DNA from: Cyrtodaria siliqua
Lineage: Eukaryota > Mollusca > Bivalvia > Adapedonta > Hiatellidae
Assembly (NCBI GenBank): GCA_037043455.1
Contig: JAWPHD010001143.1
Coordinates: 1-64,000 of the forward strand
DNA length: 64,000 nt
Reading direction: 5' to 3'
The notes under the pieces were generated by a model. It searched no databases, was not told where the DNA came from, and saw only the letters and a list, made by a program, of their open reading frames with translations. Position numbers and translations under genes: made by a program. Positions within the stretch are counted from its first letter, which is position 1, and each line of letters opens with the position of its first letter. Positions 45,601 to 56,500 of this stretch are shown one piece after another.

Positions 45601-47110
45601 GTGTAGATGTTAGAATTTCTTTATTGGTCATTGTCAACAATCAAAACGCATTGACCATGAAAGATTTGAGATAAAATAGACATGTTTTTAATTTTGGCAT
45701 CTGTGTTGTATAATGTTATAATTTGGATATGATAGACATCTGAAACTGAATGTTTAATGGGTCACTAAATAGAATGTTGTTTCATGATTAGAATGTGAGG
45801 AATTTGGAAAATATTATAGTTATAAACAAAATGACAACTTAATGATAATATAATAGCAACTGGATTGAAAAAATAGCGTCTGTGAAGGTAATCATGTTTT
45901 TTAACAATGGAAATTTGCATTAGAATAAAGGGTTTACTGTTATATGTATTTTATTATTGAAATCTGATAAGTAGTTTATGAATTATAATTCTTGTAGTAA
46001 AGGCCAGTTCAAACCAGTTCTACGCGCATGCTCAGATCATAATTTGTGGACTGTATCCCTAAAATTGATATGTAATTTAAATAGTAGAAGACCCATAAAA
46101 TGCCTGAATTCCAATTTGACTGCGCCCCGATATTCTTACTAAAATACAGTTGTGTTATGAACAGTACATTGACGTTGATACACAGTCTAACACCCGTACC
46201 AGCTTTAATCCCCGCCGAGTTCAACCCTTACTTATAAGAAAAAACACGGAAATGTTCATGTATATAATATATCAAAAAAAAAGTTAAACCTAAGAAGCTA
46301 ATCTCATATGTTCTCATGACTTGTTTGAAGTCAGAGCATCAAGGGCACGACAAAACGGAGTGAAGGACATCCATCAAACTGTTCCTGTCTTAAAGGATTT
46401 ATGAAAACCTTGTCAGAGAGTCCGGTCCCGTCCGGTCGCTGCACAATCAAAGAGGAAAGACGGGCTGTGATAAACCTTGTCGCAGAAGTGTTTTAAAATT
46501 ACTATTATAATTGTTGAACAGATCAGTGTTACGATAATAAAACGTCCTTTACAGCGTACCATGAGCTTGTACCGCACCGCATATTTGGCTGTAGAACCCT
46601 TACACTCTTTCATAGCATACCATGCGTTTGGAATAAGTCTAAGCCTTAGTTATAGACGCTTGCAAAAATTAAGTGTTTCGTTGTCTGTAATACACAAAAG
46701 CAAGGAGGCACAATGCATAACGTTATGCTTTTATATATAATTGTTATCTTGATCGTTTTTAAAGATATATTCTATATCTTACAACGATACTGTAATGCTT
46801 ATGACCCACGTGAATTTATCATGATGTTATCGTTCTATTGTAGGTTGTAATGGTAGAATACAGCAGTAAACAATTATATCTGGGCAGTTTAAATGGATCA
46901 ATGACGACGTTTGCCAAAAAGAAATCTCAGGGTGTTCTGCCAGATGCGTCAGTGTCATTAACTAAAACAGACACAATGATTATTGACAAAACATTTATTG
47001 TCGCATCTTTAAAATGTTGTGTCATGAACGATACAATAACTATCGACGAAACACAAAGACAGGAACTAGTAAAGGCTATCAACGTATATTGGGAAAAGAA
47101 ATATAAATGA
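36645..47110 (+). CDS. Eight-exon coiled-coil protein gene, ~248 residues
   Basis: Eight blocks join in phase: 36645-36691 (ATG 36646, 'MYDVDENEGESTTEN'), 36930-37027 (proline-rich, 'DPPPSIPGQSILTTPP'), 42392-42475, 43011-43085, 43397-43468, 44018-44065, 44634-44690 and 46844-47110 (TGA). From the third block on, every intron is phase 0 with good GT/AG sites. Blocks 3-4 ('LKETITHLETTLNEAQKRI', 'LKELKEDNLKLKSWL') form heptads, a coiled coil of about 50 residues; then come an acidic and a basic linker and an 88-residue tail ('VEYSSKQLYLGSLNGSMTTF' near its start). A cytosolic or nuclear oligomeric protein is plausible; I do not recognise the family. Weak points are exon 2's donor (CTT|GTGAAC) and the choice of start. 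A SINE lies in intron 2. Confidence 0.6.
37055..37307 (-). mobile_element. Full-length tRNA-derived SINE
   Basis: Read on the minus strand: 'CGTCTCCGTGGCCGAATGG' (box A region), 'GCGAGTTCAAATCCCAC' (box B), then 'TCAGGAAGTGTCGATTC', 'GTACAGTACTGGTTCTACCC', 'ATAACCTTACATGTGTTGAA' and a (CAAA)n tail whose complement is the TTTG run at 37055. Length is about 250 bp. It is the reference copy for those at 1-85 and 7548-7745 and lies in intron 2 of the plus-strand gene. Confidence 0.8.
37320..38990. other. Intron 2 sequence without further exons recognised
   Basis: Apart from the SINE at 38175, this stretch has poly-T and poly-A tracts and no splice-flanked open block. If the gene model is right, it is intronic. 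Confidence 0.35.
38175..38315 (+). mobile_element. tRNA-derived SINE, second subfamily
   Basis: Box A-like 'GTGGTCCAGAGTGCTAAGGC' and box B-like 'CGGTCGTGAGTACAAATCC' are followed by GGTAAATAAATCGACCGTCA and ATAACC, the same 3' module as the other SINEs. The head differs, so this looks like a related family sharing the tail. Confidence 0.6.
39005..39300. repeat. ~139-bp tandem duplication
   Basis: Two copies contain 'GCAAATTGACTGCATGGG', 'TGCAGGCCTGTTTAAAT' and 'CTCCCTCCAAA', offset by about 139 bp and clearly diverged. C-rich blocks between them give a strand bias. Confidence 0.75.
39640..40470. repeat. Microsatellites: (CTG)n at 39640, (GA)n at 40280, (CT)n at 40434
   Basis: Short CTG/CTA trinucleotide runs at 39637-39685, GAGAGAGAGAGAG at 40278-40291 and a longer CT run at 40434-40467. 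The rest of the interval is plain AT-rich intronic DNA. Confidence 0.8.
40465..40970 (+). repeat. Copy of the 290-1345 repeat family, two units
   Basis: Two units with 'GGCCGGAAATTGAAGATGG', 'TTTGTAGCGACTACTTC', 'ACTCCTCTGAAACTACG' and 'GATATCTAGTTGATCCTA', as in the window's first kilobase. Inserted in the large intron of the coiled-coil gene. Confidence 0.75.
41568..41892 (+). repeat. Recent 163-bp tandem duplication
   Basis: Two adjacent copies starting 'GGATTGTATGGCTGTATCC' and ending 'GTACGTAAAAATAGT' differ at only a few positions, so the duplication is young. It contains no exon and lies about 500 bp before exon 3. Confidence 0.9.
45362..45510 (-). repeat. Interspersed repeat, copy 5
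   Basis: Reverse partial copy of the 8110 family: 'CACCTTGGAAAGGTCAGTGG', 'GGATGCACCAAACCTCACTC', 'AACAGGACAGTGTAAATAA'. It lies in the last intron of the coiled-coil gene. Confidence 0.65.
46844..47110 (+). CDS. Terminal exon of the coiled-coil gene
   Basis: The exon follows a CGTTCTATTGTAG acceptor, is open for 88 codons and stops at TGA 47108-47110. Composition is clearly protein-like, with 'FIVASLKCCVMNDTITID' and a basic end, 'YWEKKYK'. The alternating hydrophobic pattern suggests a small folded beta-rich domain closing with a helix (QRQELVKAINVYW). The opposite-strand frame (46927-47118) is its shadow. No canonical AATAAA was found close downstream. Confidence 0.65.
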   Translation, partial: VVMVEYSSKQLYLGSLNGSMTTFAKKKSQGVLPDASVSLTKTDTMIIDKTFIVASLKCCVMNDTITIDETQRQELVKAINVYWEKKYK

Positions 47111-47114
47111 GTAT

Positions 47115-48075
47115 TCAAATTGTGTGCGATTTATTTTGAACTCTGTTGACATTCCAGATTATAAGGTACATTTTCACCCTCATCATGAGGGAGCAATACA
47201 ATCAACAGGTATCCTAACACGCAGCATGAGGCTGATATCAATTACCTGATAACTACTCCAGTTAATTTGTAGCCGTGTCAGACAAGTGTTACCAGTTGGT
47301 CACTAAATAATATCATGAACAATAGGGTAAACATATAACATTTTTTTGTTTTATAATTTATCATACAAGTTTGAATGTAAAACAATTGGACAGAATAATA
47401 TTTAGATTATTTTAATTCTCCGTGAATCCTCCGGGTTTAGGTTAACTCGACATATATTTTCTCATATTATTACATGGTATTTGAGTGAATAATATTATTT
47501 CACTTGATAGAGGTGGGCATGTACTTGGAAATTAATTGATTGATTTAAATCGGTCAGTGTTCATTTTACCAAGAATGTTGTATTTCTAAAGCTATGAACA
47601 ACTGACAGGAATCCAGTTTTACATTCAAGCAGGATAGAGTCATGTCACAATGTAATGTATCAGCTAGGTGAGAGCCAGTCATATTACAATCTAGTTTGTC
47701 AGCTAGAAGACAGACAGTCTTGTCATACTGCAAAGAAAATTCTCAGGATTTCATTGGTCAGTGCGCCGTAAACATGAGCCCATTACTGAAATACACAAAA
47801 ACAAAATGGCGCTTTCCATTGTGTGTAAAAGTCAGAAATAATCGTAAGTGTTTTTTTTTGGCAATTTTGCAGATGATAAAACATTATATATTGATAAAAT
47901 ACGTATATTTTGTTAAAAAATCCGTCAAATTTAACGACGTTAGAGCGATGACGTCACGAAAATGACAATGTCTAGTTAGAGGCACGTTACGCGGAAATTA
48001 GCTCAATAAAAATGAAATCCTGTTTTTTGCTGTTATTTTTCTTAAATAAATGGTTACAACTTTGAAGTATGACAC
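47115..48075. other. Downstream of the coiled-coil gene, no supported gene
   Basis: The 89-codon frame at 47696-47965 covers a segment with TGGTCAGTGCGCC and GATGACGTCACG words. These look like parts of a dispersed repeat rather than an exon. No polyadenylation signal was fixed. Confidence 0.4.
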
Positions 48076-48079
48076 ATTC

Positions 48080-48217
48080 GTTATTAGGATTCTTGACAGG
48101 AAAATGGCCTCACATTCCCTACCTGGAAAGTATATCCCCCTTGCCTAACGGCTCGGGTGAATATAATTTCCAGGCAGGTAATGTGAGCCCATGTCCCCTG
48201 TAAATAATCCTAATAAC
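48080..48217. repeat. ~138-bp fold-back hairpin with GCC-TAAC-GGC apex
   Basis: Arms run from GTTATTAGGATTCTTGACAG to the complementary right end. Inner stems include CACATTCCCTACCTGGAAA. The apex reads CCCCCTTGCCTAACGGCTCGGG: a mini hairpin followed by TC and GG, as at 5639, 9827, 12614 and 30180. Confidence 0.75.
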
Positions 48218-48219
48218 TA

Positions 48220-51050
48220 ATAATATTACAATATAATGCGTATGATAGACAAAGGTGCGTTAGAATTACGATGAAGGTTGAACTCTGTTGTAATCATAAC
48301 TGTTTAGTATTGTACCCTGATGAGTACAAGTAAGAACTGTGTTTAGCTACATTGCTCAATTGACATTCGCTGAAGATATAGGACCGTTGTAAGTGACACA
48401 TATTGATCGTTCTATTCACAACTCGCCTTTAAACGTGGTTACTTGTTTTATATAATAACTATTTTTGATTGGATTTAAATTGCATTGGTTCTGCAGCAGG
48501 GTCTGAGAATTTTATTTATTTGACAAGAGTTTACTCGAGCAGTATTGCATAATGATTTTAGCTTTACATGCTTTCACACGCGCTTAGTGTAAATTTGAAC
48601 TACTTACATGTTTGGCAATACAAAAATGCAGCAATAAAAAACTGGACTAAATTAAAAATTAAATTAACATACGGCGATATTATTTAACATGTCGTTATGA
48701 TATCCATGAGTTTCGGAATGTTTCTAGTTTGGTTTTACTGTCACATGTTTGACTATTTATGTTAGTATTCAGTTTCATTCCTGATAGTTTACATCGTTGA
48801 TTGCCATGTAAAAGTTCAAGATAGAACGAACGTATGTCAAGGAGAAATTGCTTTGTAATGGTTGGTTATTATTTCTTTATTCGTCTAATGATCCATGACG
48901 ATTGTGTATATAAGGTTAAGCAATTTATATATGCTTGTATTTTAAATTAATATTTGCTAGATTTTATTATTTGTTGCCCTATATGTATTATTATTTCCGT
49001 TAATCTTTAACACATACTGATAATCTGATATTGTATTGGACAAAATAGTGTCTAGTATATAAAAGTAGTCAGAGATGAAAAGATTCAAAGAGTTTGTTTT
49101 ATATATCGTTTGTCTTAATCCCGATCAATTAACAATAATGGTGTTGACACTGAAATGTTTTATTATCTCCATACTATAAAAAGCCTTAGTGGATATTGCT
49201 AACGCATATTTTTGTCCATCTGTACACCCTTCTGTTCGACCGTTACCATATATTCTCTTAAACCTCTAAACTGAATACAACCAAATTTAACGTTTGGCAG
49301 GTTGACCTGTAGCAAAATTTTTTGACTTGGCCAAATGCACTTAAAATCAATCACACTAATCATTTGTCTTCGTATAAATGGCTATGTTTTATAAACATAT
49401 GCATACGTTTTCTATATATATTGAGAATACTGTAAATGTGAGACAAATTGTTATCTATAATTTGTCTCACATGTCTCTTTCCGGAATCCTCCGTAATCCA
49501 GTATCCAGAAAAGGTATTGTAATATGTATACTATTCTTTAGCGTATAAAGAGTATGATATATGTATATATTATATTATCTCTTGAGCAGAGTATATGCAT
49601 ATACAATGATTTAGTTTAGAAAATAACGCAATATTTGATATTATAAGAAACAACACTTTAATGGTCAAGGTGAAACATACATACATCTAGCAAAAAGATG
49701 GACACCGACTTCAAAAGTATAAGTATCGATGCTCAGTAGTGTAAATGAACTTGACGTTAGTGTCTTGTGCAGTCGATGGCGTAATAATATACTGTCATTA
49801 TTGATAGTTTGTTATACACTCAGTAAGTTGCTTGATGTAACTACTCTGAACAATTTATGGCAAAGTTAATTGCTTCATGTAAATAATAATAAAATAAATT
49901 GAAATACTGGTGATAATGTTGTGTTGAGCAGCTATCACCATATTATGCATGCATAGAAATGATGGAATTGTTTAATCAATACAAAAATTGTATAAATAGT
50001 ATTTACTGTGTAATGGCGTTGGCATGGTTTAGGTGAACAAATCATTTATGTTTCAGTGAAAGAATACATGTATCGTTGCGTGTGTTTGTTGTTTTATTTT
50101 CTTGTTGTTTTTTGGTATGTCATTTTTTTTTTTTTTTGTGTTTTTCTTTTGTTTTGATATTTATATGAGTTTGTCAAGGTGAAATGTTTTAATGCAAATA
50201 CTGTTGTAATAAAACACAACTTCGACCTTCCTTGATTATTAGCGCAAAGTAAATAACTTTATATAAATAAAAACATACTACCGTTAATACAAGGTGCCGT
50301 CCTCTTTACTCTGACAAATACGACATTGACACTATTGTGTTATTCGAAATGGTTTTATTTGAACTTATGATTTGTCTGGTGATTATCGCTTGACTCATGA
50401 TTTTGAAGGGGAATCAAGAACTAAAACATTTTTTCTATCTTGTATAAACTATGTGACACGTATTTATAATTCCTTATTAAGCTAGTATGCACGCTTGCTA
50501 TGAGTTTTTCTTTTGTATTTTATAGAACTATTAAATATAAATACGAGGACCGTTTAAATAGTACGTTGATATGTTTAATAGTTGTATATATAATTCAGTA
50601 TTGAATATATATATATATATATAATTCAGTAATGAGTGGATATATATATATATAGATGGGGAAAAAAACATTTATACAGTGCTACAGTTTATAGAAACCC
50701 TGTAGCACTGTATAAATGTTTTTTTCCCAATCTATTAATTTATTCCAACAGTGTCGTATCCCCCCGTGGATCCAGTGCTTTTTGAAAGGTATATTGTAGA
50801 TGTATGCATTTTCTCACCCTTATATATATATATATATAATTCAGTACTGAATATAAGAATATATGAAATGGATGAACACAAATAATATGGTGTTTATATG
50901 AGTATGTCATATATCATGGTGTTTCTAGTAACAAAATCCGGGAAAATGTTTATGAGTCATTATTACGTGCATTTATTTCGCTTTTTTTACCTCTTGACTG
51001 TAATTAAAAGGATAACATATTTTACTTAGAAATAAGGGTTGCTTTTAGTC
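48220..51050. repeat. AT-rich region with two short perfect hairpins
   Basis: No gene is supported. A 14-bp-arm perfect hairpin lies at 49436-49472 (ATGTGAGACAAATT). A 35-bp-arm nearly perfect one is at 50654-50734, centred on CTACAG/CTGTAG. Several (TA)n runs with a repeated TAATTCAGTA surround the second one. Confidence 0.55.
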
Positions 51051-51057
51051 TTAACTA

Positions 51058-52128
51058 TGGGGCGCCGTACTACTTTTTAATACCATTTGGTGATATCACC
51101 TATTCGAATTGGTGATATCACTAATTCGAATAGGTGACATCACGCATTTAAATAGGTGATATCACCGATTTTTCTGAATGCGTGATAATACCTATTGAAT
51201 GGATGATATAATCTAGTCCAATCAGTGATATCACTCATTTGCATCAGTGATATCACGTATTCAAAACGAATGGGTGATATCACCCATTCAATAGGTGATA
51301 TCACCTTGTTTTGAATCAGTCAAATCAACTAATAGAATCAGTAATATCGCTGATTCGAATAGGTGAAATCACTCATTCAAACAGGTGATGTTACTGAATT
51401 GTATTAAAAAGCAATACGGCGTCTATTATGGGACACCATATTAATTTTTAATATCATTTGGTGATATTACCTATTCGAATCGGTGATATCACTGATTCGA
51501 ATAGGTGATATCACTGATTCAAATATGAATATTACTTGTTTTAAATTTGAATCGGTGATATCACCTATTCTAATAAGTGATGCCACTCATTGAAATAGGT
51601 GATATCACTACTTTGTTTTAAAAAGCCTATTATGGGCGCCGTACTACTATCTAATACCATTTGGTGATATCACTTTTTCAAATCGGTGATATCACTGATT
51701 CGAATAGGTGATATGACGCATTCAAACAGGTAATATCATCGATTTATTCTAAATGCGCGATATCACATATTAAATTGGTGATATCATCTATTCGAATTAT
51801 TGATATCTCCCATTCGAATCAGAATGATATTATCCTTCGGATTAAACAGTTATATCACTCATTAGAATTAGTGATATCACCAATTCAAGTGGTAATTCCA
51901 TAGAATTAGTGATATCACCCATTCAATAGGTGATTTCACACTTCCGTTTTGAATCAGTGATATCACATATTTGAATAAGTGATATCAATGATTCGAATGT
52001 GTGATATTACTGATTCGAATAGGTGATATCACTCATTTACATTTGATTCCGTGATATCGCCTAATCGAATGAGTGATATCACTTATTCAAATAGTTGATA
52101 TCACTAAATTGTATTAAAAAGCAATACT
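51058..52128. repeat. 22-bp minisatellite of alternating palindromes (GTGATATCAC)
   Basis: The unit is the perfect palindrome GTGATATCAC plus a 12-bp linker close to CTATTCGAATAG, itself a palindrome, giving a 22-bp period. Dozens of variants are present. The array is divided into three blocks (from 51058, 51421 and 51630). Each begins with a GCGCCGTACTACTTTTTAAT-like leader and ends with a partly complementary ATTAAAAAGCAATACGGCG-like trailer, so each block resembles a MITE filled with minisatellite. Confidence 0.85.
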
Positions 52129-52139
52129 GCCTAATAAAG

Positions 52140-54409
52140 ATTTGAACACATTCGTTTTAACAAAATTCTGTTAACGATTTTAAAAAACAAAACAAAAAAC
52201 AACATATTAACAGAATTTTGTTAAGGTGGAATATCGCCTAGTAAATATGTGAACATACTCGTCTTAACACAATTTTGTTAATGATTTGTGCAAAAAACAA
52301 CAATATTTAAAAAAAAAAAAAATTGTTAAGGTAAAAGACCGCCTAATAAAGATTTGTAAAAAAAAAGAATATCATCTTAACAGAATTTTGTTAACGATTT
52401 TAAAAATAAATCTTAACAAAATTTTGTTAACGCTTCAAAAAAAATCTTCAAAGAATTTTGTTAAGGTGTAATAATGCCTAATAAAAATATTAGAATACAT
52501 TCTTATTAATAAAATTTTGTTAACGATTTGTAGAAAAAGTGGTCTTAACAAAATTTTGTTAACGATTTTAAAAATGAATCTTAACAGAACTTTGTTAAAG
52601 TGGAAAACTGCCTCCTAGTAAAGATATTTGAAAACATTCTTACAAACAGAATTTTGTTAACGATTTTAAAAATGAATATTAACAGAATTTTGTTAACGAT
52701 TTTAAGAATGAATCTTAACATAATTTTGTTAAGGTGGAAGACTGCCTAGTAAAGATATTTGAATACATTCTTACAAACAAAGTTTTGTTAACGATTTGTA
52801 GAAAAAATAATCTTAACAAAATTTTGTTAACGATTTTAAAAATGAATCTTAACAGAATTTTGTTAAGGTGGAAGACTGCCTAGTAAAGATATTTGAATAC
52901 ATTTTTACAAACAAAATTTTGTTAACGACTTTTAGAAATAATTGTCTTACCAAAATTTGTTAACGATTCTAAAAATGAATCTTAACAGAATTTTGTTAAG
53001 GTGGAAGACTGCCTAGTAAAGATATTTGAATACATTCTTACAAACAAAATTTTGTTAACGATTTGTAGAAAAAATAGTCTTAAAAAAATTTTGTTAACGA
53101 TTTTAAAAATGAATCTTAACAGAATTTTGTTAAGGTGGAAGACTGCCTAGTAAAGATATTTGAATACATTCATACAAACAAATTTTTTTTAACGATTTGT
53201 AGAAAAAATTGTCTTAACAAAATTTTGTTAACGATTCTAAAAATGAATCTTAACAGAATTTTGTTAAGGTGGAAGACTGCCTAGTAAAGATATTTGAATA
53301 CATTCTTACAAACAAAATTTTGTTAACGATTTGTAGAAAAAATTGTCTTAACAAAATTTTGTTAACGATTTTAAAAATAAATCTTAACAGAATTTTGTTA
53401 AGGTGGAAGACTGCCTAGTAAAGATATTTGAATACATTCTTACAAACAAAATTTTGTTAACGATTTGTAGAAAAAATTGTCTTAACAAAATTTTGTTAAC
53501 GATTCTAAAAATGAATCTTAACAGAATTTTGTTAAGGTGGAAGACTGCCTAGTAAAGATATTTGAATACATTCTTACAAACAAAGTTTTGTTAACGATTT
53601 GTAGAAAAAATTGTCTTAACAAAATTTTGTTAACGATTCTAAAAATGAATTTTAACAGAATGTTGTTAAGGTGGAAGACTGCCTAGTAAAGATATTTGAA
53701 TACATTCTTACAAACAAAATTTTGTTAACGATTTGTAGAAAAGATAGTCTTAACAAAGTTTTGTTAACGATTCTAAAAATGAATCTTAACAGAATTTTGT
53801 TAAGGTGGAAGACTGACTAGTATACATTCTTACAAACAAAATTTTGTTAACGATTTGTAGAAAAAATAGTCTTAACAAAATTTTGTTAACGATTTTAAAA
53901 ATGAATCTTAACAGAATTTTGTTAAGGTGGAAGACTGCCTAGTAAAGATATTTGAATACATTCTTACAAACAAAATTTTGTTAACGATTTGTAGAAAAGA
54001 TAGTCTAAACAAAATTTTGTTAACGATTCTAAAGATGAATCTTAACATAATTTTGTTAAGGTGGAAGACTGCCTAGTAAAGATATTTGAATACATTCTTA
54101 CAAACAAAATTTTGTTAACGATTTGTAGAAAAAATTGTCTTAACAAAATTTTGTTAACGATTTTAAAAATGAATCTTAACAGAATTTTGTTAAGGTGGAA
54201 GCCTGCCTAGTAAAGGTATTTGAATACATTCTTACAAACAAAATTTTGTTAACGATTTGTAGAAAAAATTATCTTAACAAAATTTTGTTAACGATTCTAA
54301 AAATGAATCTTAACATAATTTTGTTAAGGTGGAAGACTGCCTAGTAAAGATATTTGAATACATTCTTACAAACAAAATTTTGTTAACGATTTGTAGAAAA
54401 AATTGTCTT
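52140..54409. repeat. 134-bp satellite, first array
   Basis: GGTGGAAGACTGCC recurs at 52733, 52867, 53000, 53134, 53268, 53402, 53536, 53670, 53804, 53926, 54060, 54194 and 54328, a 134-bp period with one 122-bp unit. Each monomer holds three copies of the palindrome TTAACAAAATTTTGTTAA or variants of it. The left 600 bp are more diverged, as expected for the edge of an array. Frames inside are simple-sequence artefacts. Confidence 0.95.
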
Positions 54410-54670
54410 AAAGGTGAAATATGGCGTGTCTTTTGAGTATATATTCGGAAATATATATATATAATATACAATCTGTTCAAATCTTACACTTATTGGTTGT
54501 CCCGTTTTCTCACAGTAGCCAATTTTATCTCATAGTGCACACGCTTTGAGTTTCGCCCTGGTAAGTGTCACGTGATCCTGTGACGTCATTGGTATCAAAC
54601 GATTAGCCGTGTCGCATTGAGTTGTATAGTATTGTCTATGCAGGATTACATTTGATGGTACTTGTTAAAA

Positions 54671-55041
54671 ATGCCGAGTGCTGTTGCTGGGTGAAAACGT
54701 TTGCATAAAGAAGTACAAGATAATAACCTAAGTTTCTTTCGTTTCCCTAATCGAGATATGATATATTAAGATCTGAAGTGTGGTTAGACCGTTACCGAAG
54801 AAAATCGCCCCACTCGTCGAGAAAGTGGGAAACTACGAAAGACGCGCGAGTTTGTAGCAAACATTTTGAGTTGACTTCGTGGGAAGTCCATCCTTTGGTT
54901 TCATTATCTTTGAATTTGGAGAACAAAAGGCCATGCATATTAAAATCAACAGCGGTACCAACGATATTTGACTATAAAAATGAGAAGTGCATTACCCGCC
55001 GTCTCCAAGCAAGTTGTATTCGCCTATTCGACCGGCGTTGA
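54671..55041 (+). pseudogene. Degenerate THAP-domain coding sequence
   Basis: From ATG 54671 one frame gives MPS, a stop, then 'NNLSFFRFPNRDM'. After a shift near 54760 the next frame gives 'VWLDRYRRK', 'ARVCSKHF' (the C-x2-H pair) and 'LKSTAVPTIFDY'. FFRFP, W, CSxHF and AVPTIF in this order and spacing are the hallmarks of the C2CH THAP DNA-binding domain, which is about 90 residues long. The first cysteine pair is damaged and at least one stop and one frame change are present, so it is inactive. It reads inward from the left end of the TTAA-flanked element and may be the N terminus of its transposase. Confidence 0.75.
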
Positions 55042-56266
55042 GGAGGAAATTCATACATGAAGTAAGATTGAAATTTATGTTCAATTATCTTAGCACCTCA
55101 TCGGGTATACGTATGATAATTTGAAAAGAGGTGTATAGTCTTAGATCTTTATAAACACCGTGAATGTTTAGCTGTTGAATTAGAAGCATGCGTCTTTACG
55201 CGAATCAATGAAGAGTTGGCGGCGCTAATAATATGTAGCCGTCATTTTTTTAAAATATTGCTTAGAACGTTCAGCATAATAATTTTAAATTATAAACCCC
55301 TTCTGCCACAGTGTTATAAATATATATTATCAACATATATAGGTCTATGGATTTGAAAAAAAAAAAGTTTGATGGATATCTATTACAAGGCAGAAAATTA
55401 ATAATATTACTAGCTTTTATATTAATTCAATAATGTTTTATGGCAAAACAACAACAATAACGCCTCTTAGCTCGTGCAATAAGTAAAACAAGTATAATAG
55501 AATAATATACTTTATATTATGGTAATTGCATTTGTTTGGTCTGTTTTCGATCTGTATATCAGGAGTTAGTATACATGAGTAAGTATACTTACTAACTGTC
55601 TATAACATTTGCCTATATTATTTAAATCATAGTATTTTTCTGTCTTTGTGCGCGACAATTAGAGCTCGCATATCATGTGATATATCCGTCTTGTGCAATA
55701 CGCGTCTGCCCTCGGCGGTATTACACCGCTCAAGTAATTGCAATAAACAGGAAATATAACATAAAACTATGTTTCCCTAAATGGTGCGTGCTTTTGTGAT
55801 ATACCGACGTATGTACCCTAATTAGGCTGTACTTCAATAGTGCACCGCAGTATTTGATTAGTCTGTATTGATATTTGGGGGCAGTGGAGACTGGAGCTAG
55901 AGCGTGTCATATTACAAACACCGCTCCTAGAGTGTTTGGTGTTAATGGCGTCTTATGGCAAATATATAATACTATAGAAATTATATGCTGTTTCATTAAT
56001 TATTGTTTCCATTAATCTTTTATCAATTATGGATAATATCTAATAAATATATTTGTTTCATGTCTACTTATCGGCAAAAAAAATCTGACGCTCGTATTTA
56101 GACCAGGTCCATTCATTCGGAATATACTACATTTCGCGGTTATTGTGTATGTACCAAGATATTGCAGTGTTGCGGGAAACTTACTGTCAGATTTCGATGA
56201 AAACAATGTTTACGTTGTTTGTTGTTTGTTGTTGCTGTCAATGTATAAAGACACTATTTTGTTAGA

Positions 56267-56500
56267 TTAGTGAATAGTGTAATGAACCGCTGAACGTAAC
56301 GAATGACATGACACGATATTCTTTACAAGCTCTCCATTTGCACCGCGTTCGACTTCATCATCAGTTGATGAATCCGATGTATTTTCGTCCTCAGACACGT
56401 ATTCTGGCTCAAAATCGTAAGGTTGCACATTGTGTAACCGTCTTATCACGGGCATTCCCTCTGACTCGGTATCATGATCGCTTAATTCATGCATTTTCAC
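56267..56500 (-). pseudogene. N-terminal exon with QPYDFEPE motif (P2X7-tail-like zinc protein family?)
   Basis: The minus-strand frame begins 'MKMHELSDHDTESEGMPV' and continues 'VQPYDFEPEYVSEDENTSD' with an acidic serine-rich stretch. A possible donor, GAGCTT|GTAAAG, lies after 'ERGANGEL'. The QPYxFEPE motif plus an acidic segment resembles the start of invertebrate proteins carrying the zinc-binding domain related to the P2X7 receptor tail (recollection, not a search). The cysteine-rich remainder is not present within the element. It reads inward from the right end, opposed to the THAP frame. Confidence 0.5.

Noticed and set aside
47696..47965. 89-codon plus-strand gene downstream of the coiled-coil gene
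   Set aside because: No canonical start, no splice context, low-complexity tail, and promoter-like repeat words within it.
52286..52471. 61-codon lysine/asparagine-rich frame, and similar frames at 57588-57816
   Set aside because: They are read-throughs of the AT-rich 134-bp satellite; the frames change with every monomer variant.
51058..54409. Regularly spaced repeats resembling a CRISPR array
   Set aside because: The genome is eukaryotic, spacers are not unique, repeats are palindromic satellite monomers and no cas gene is present.
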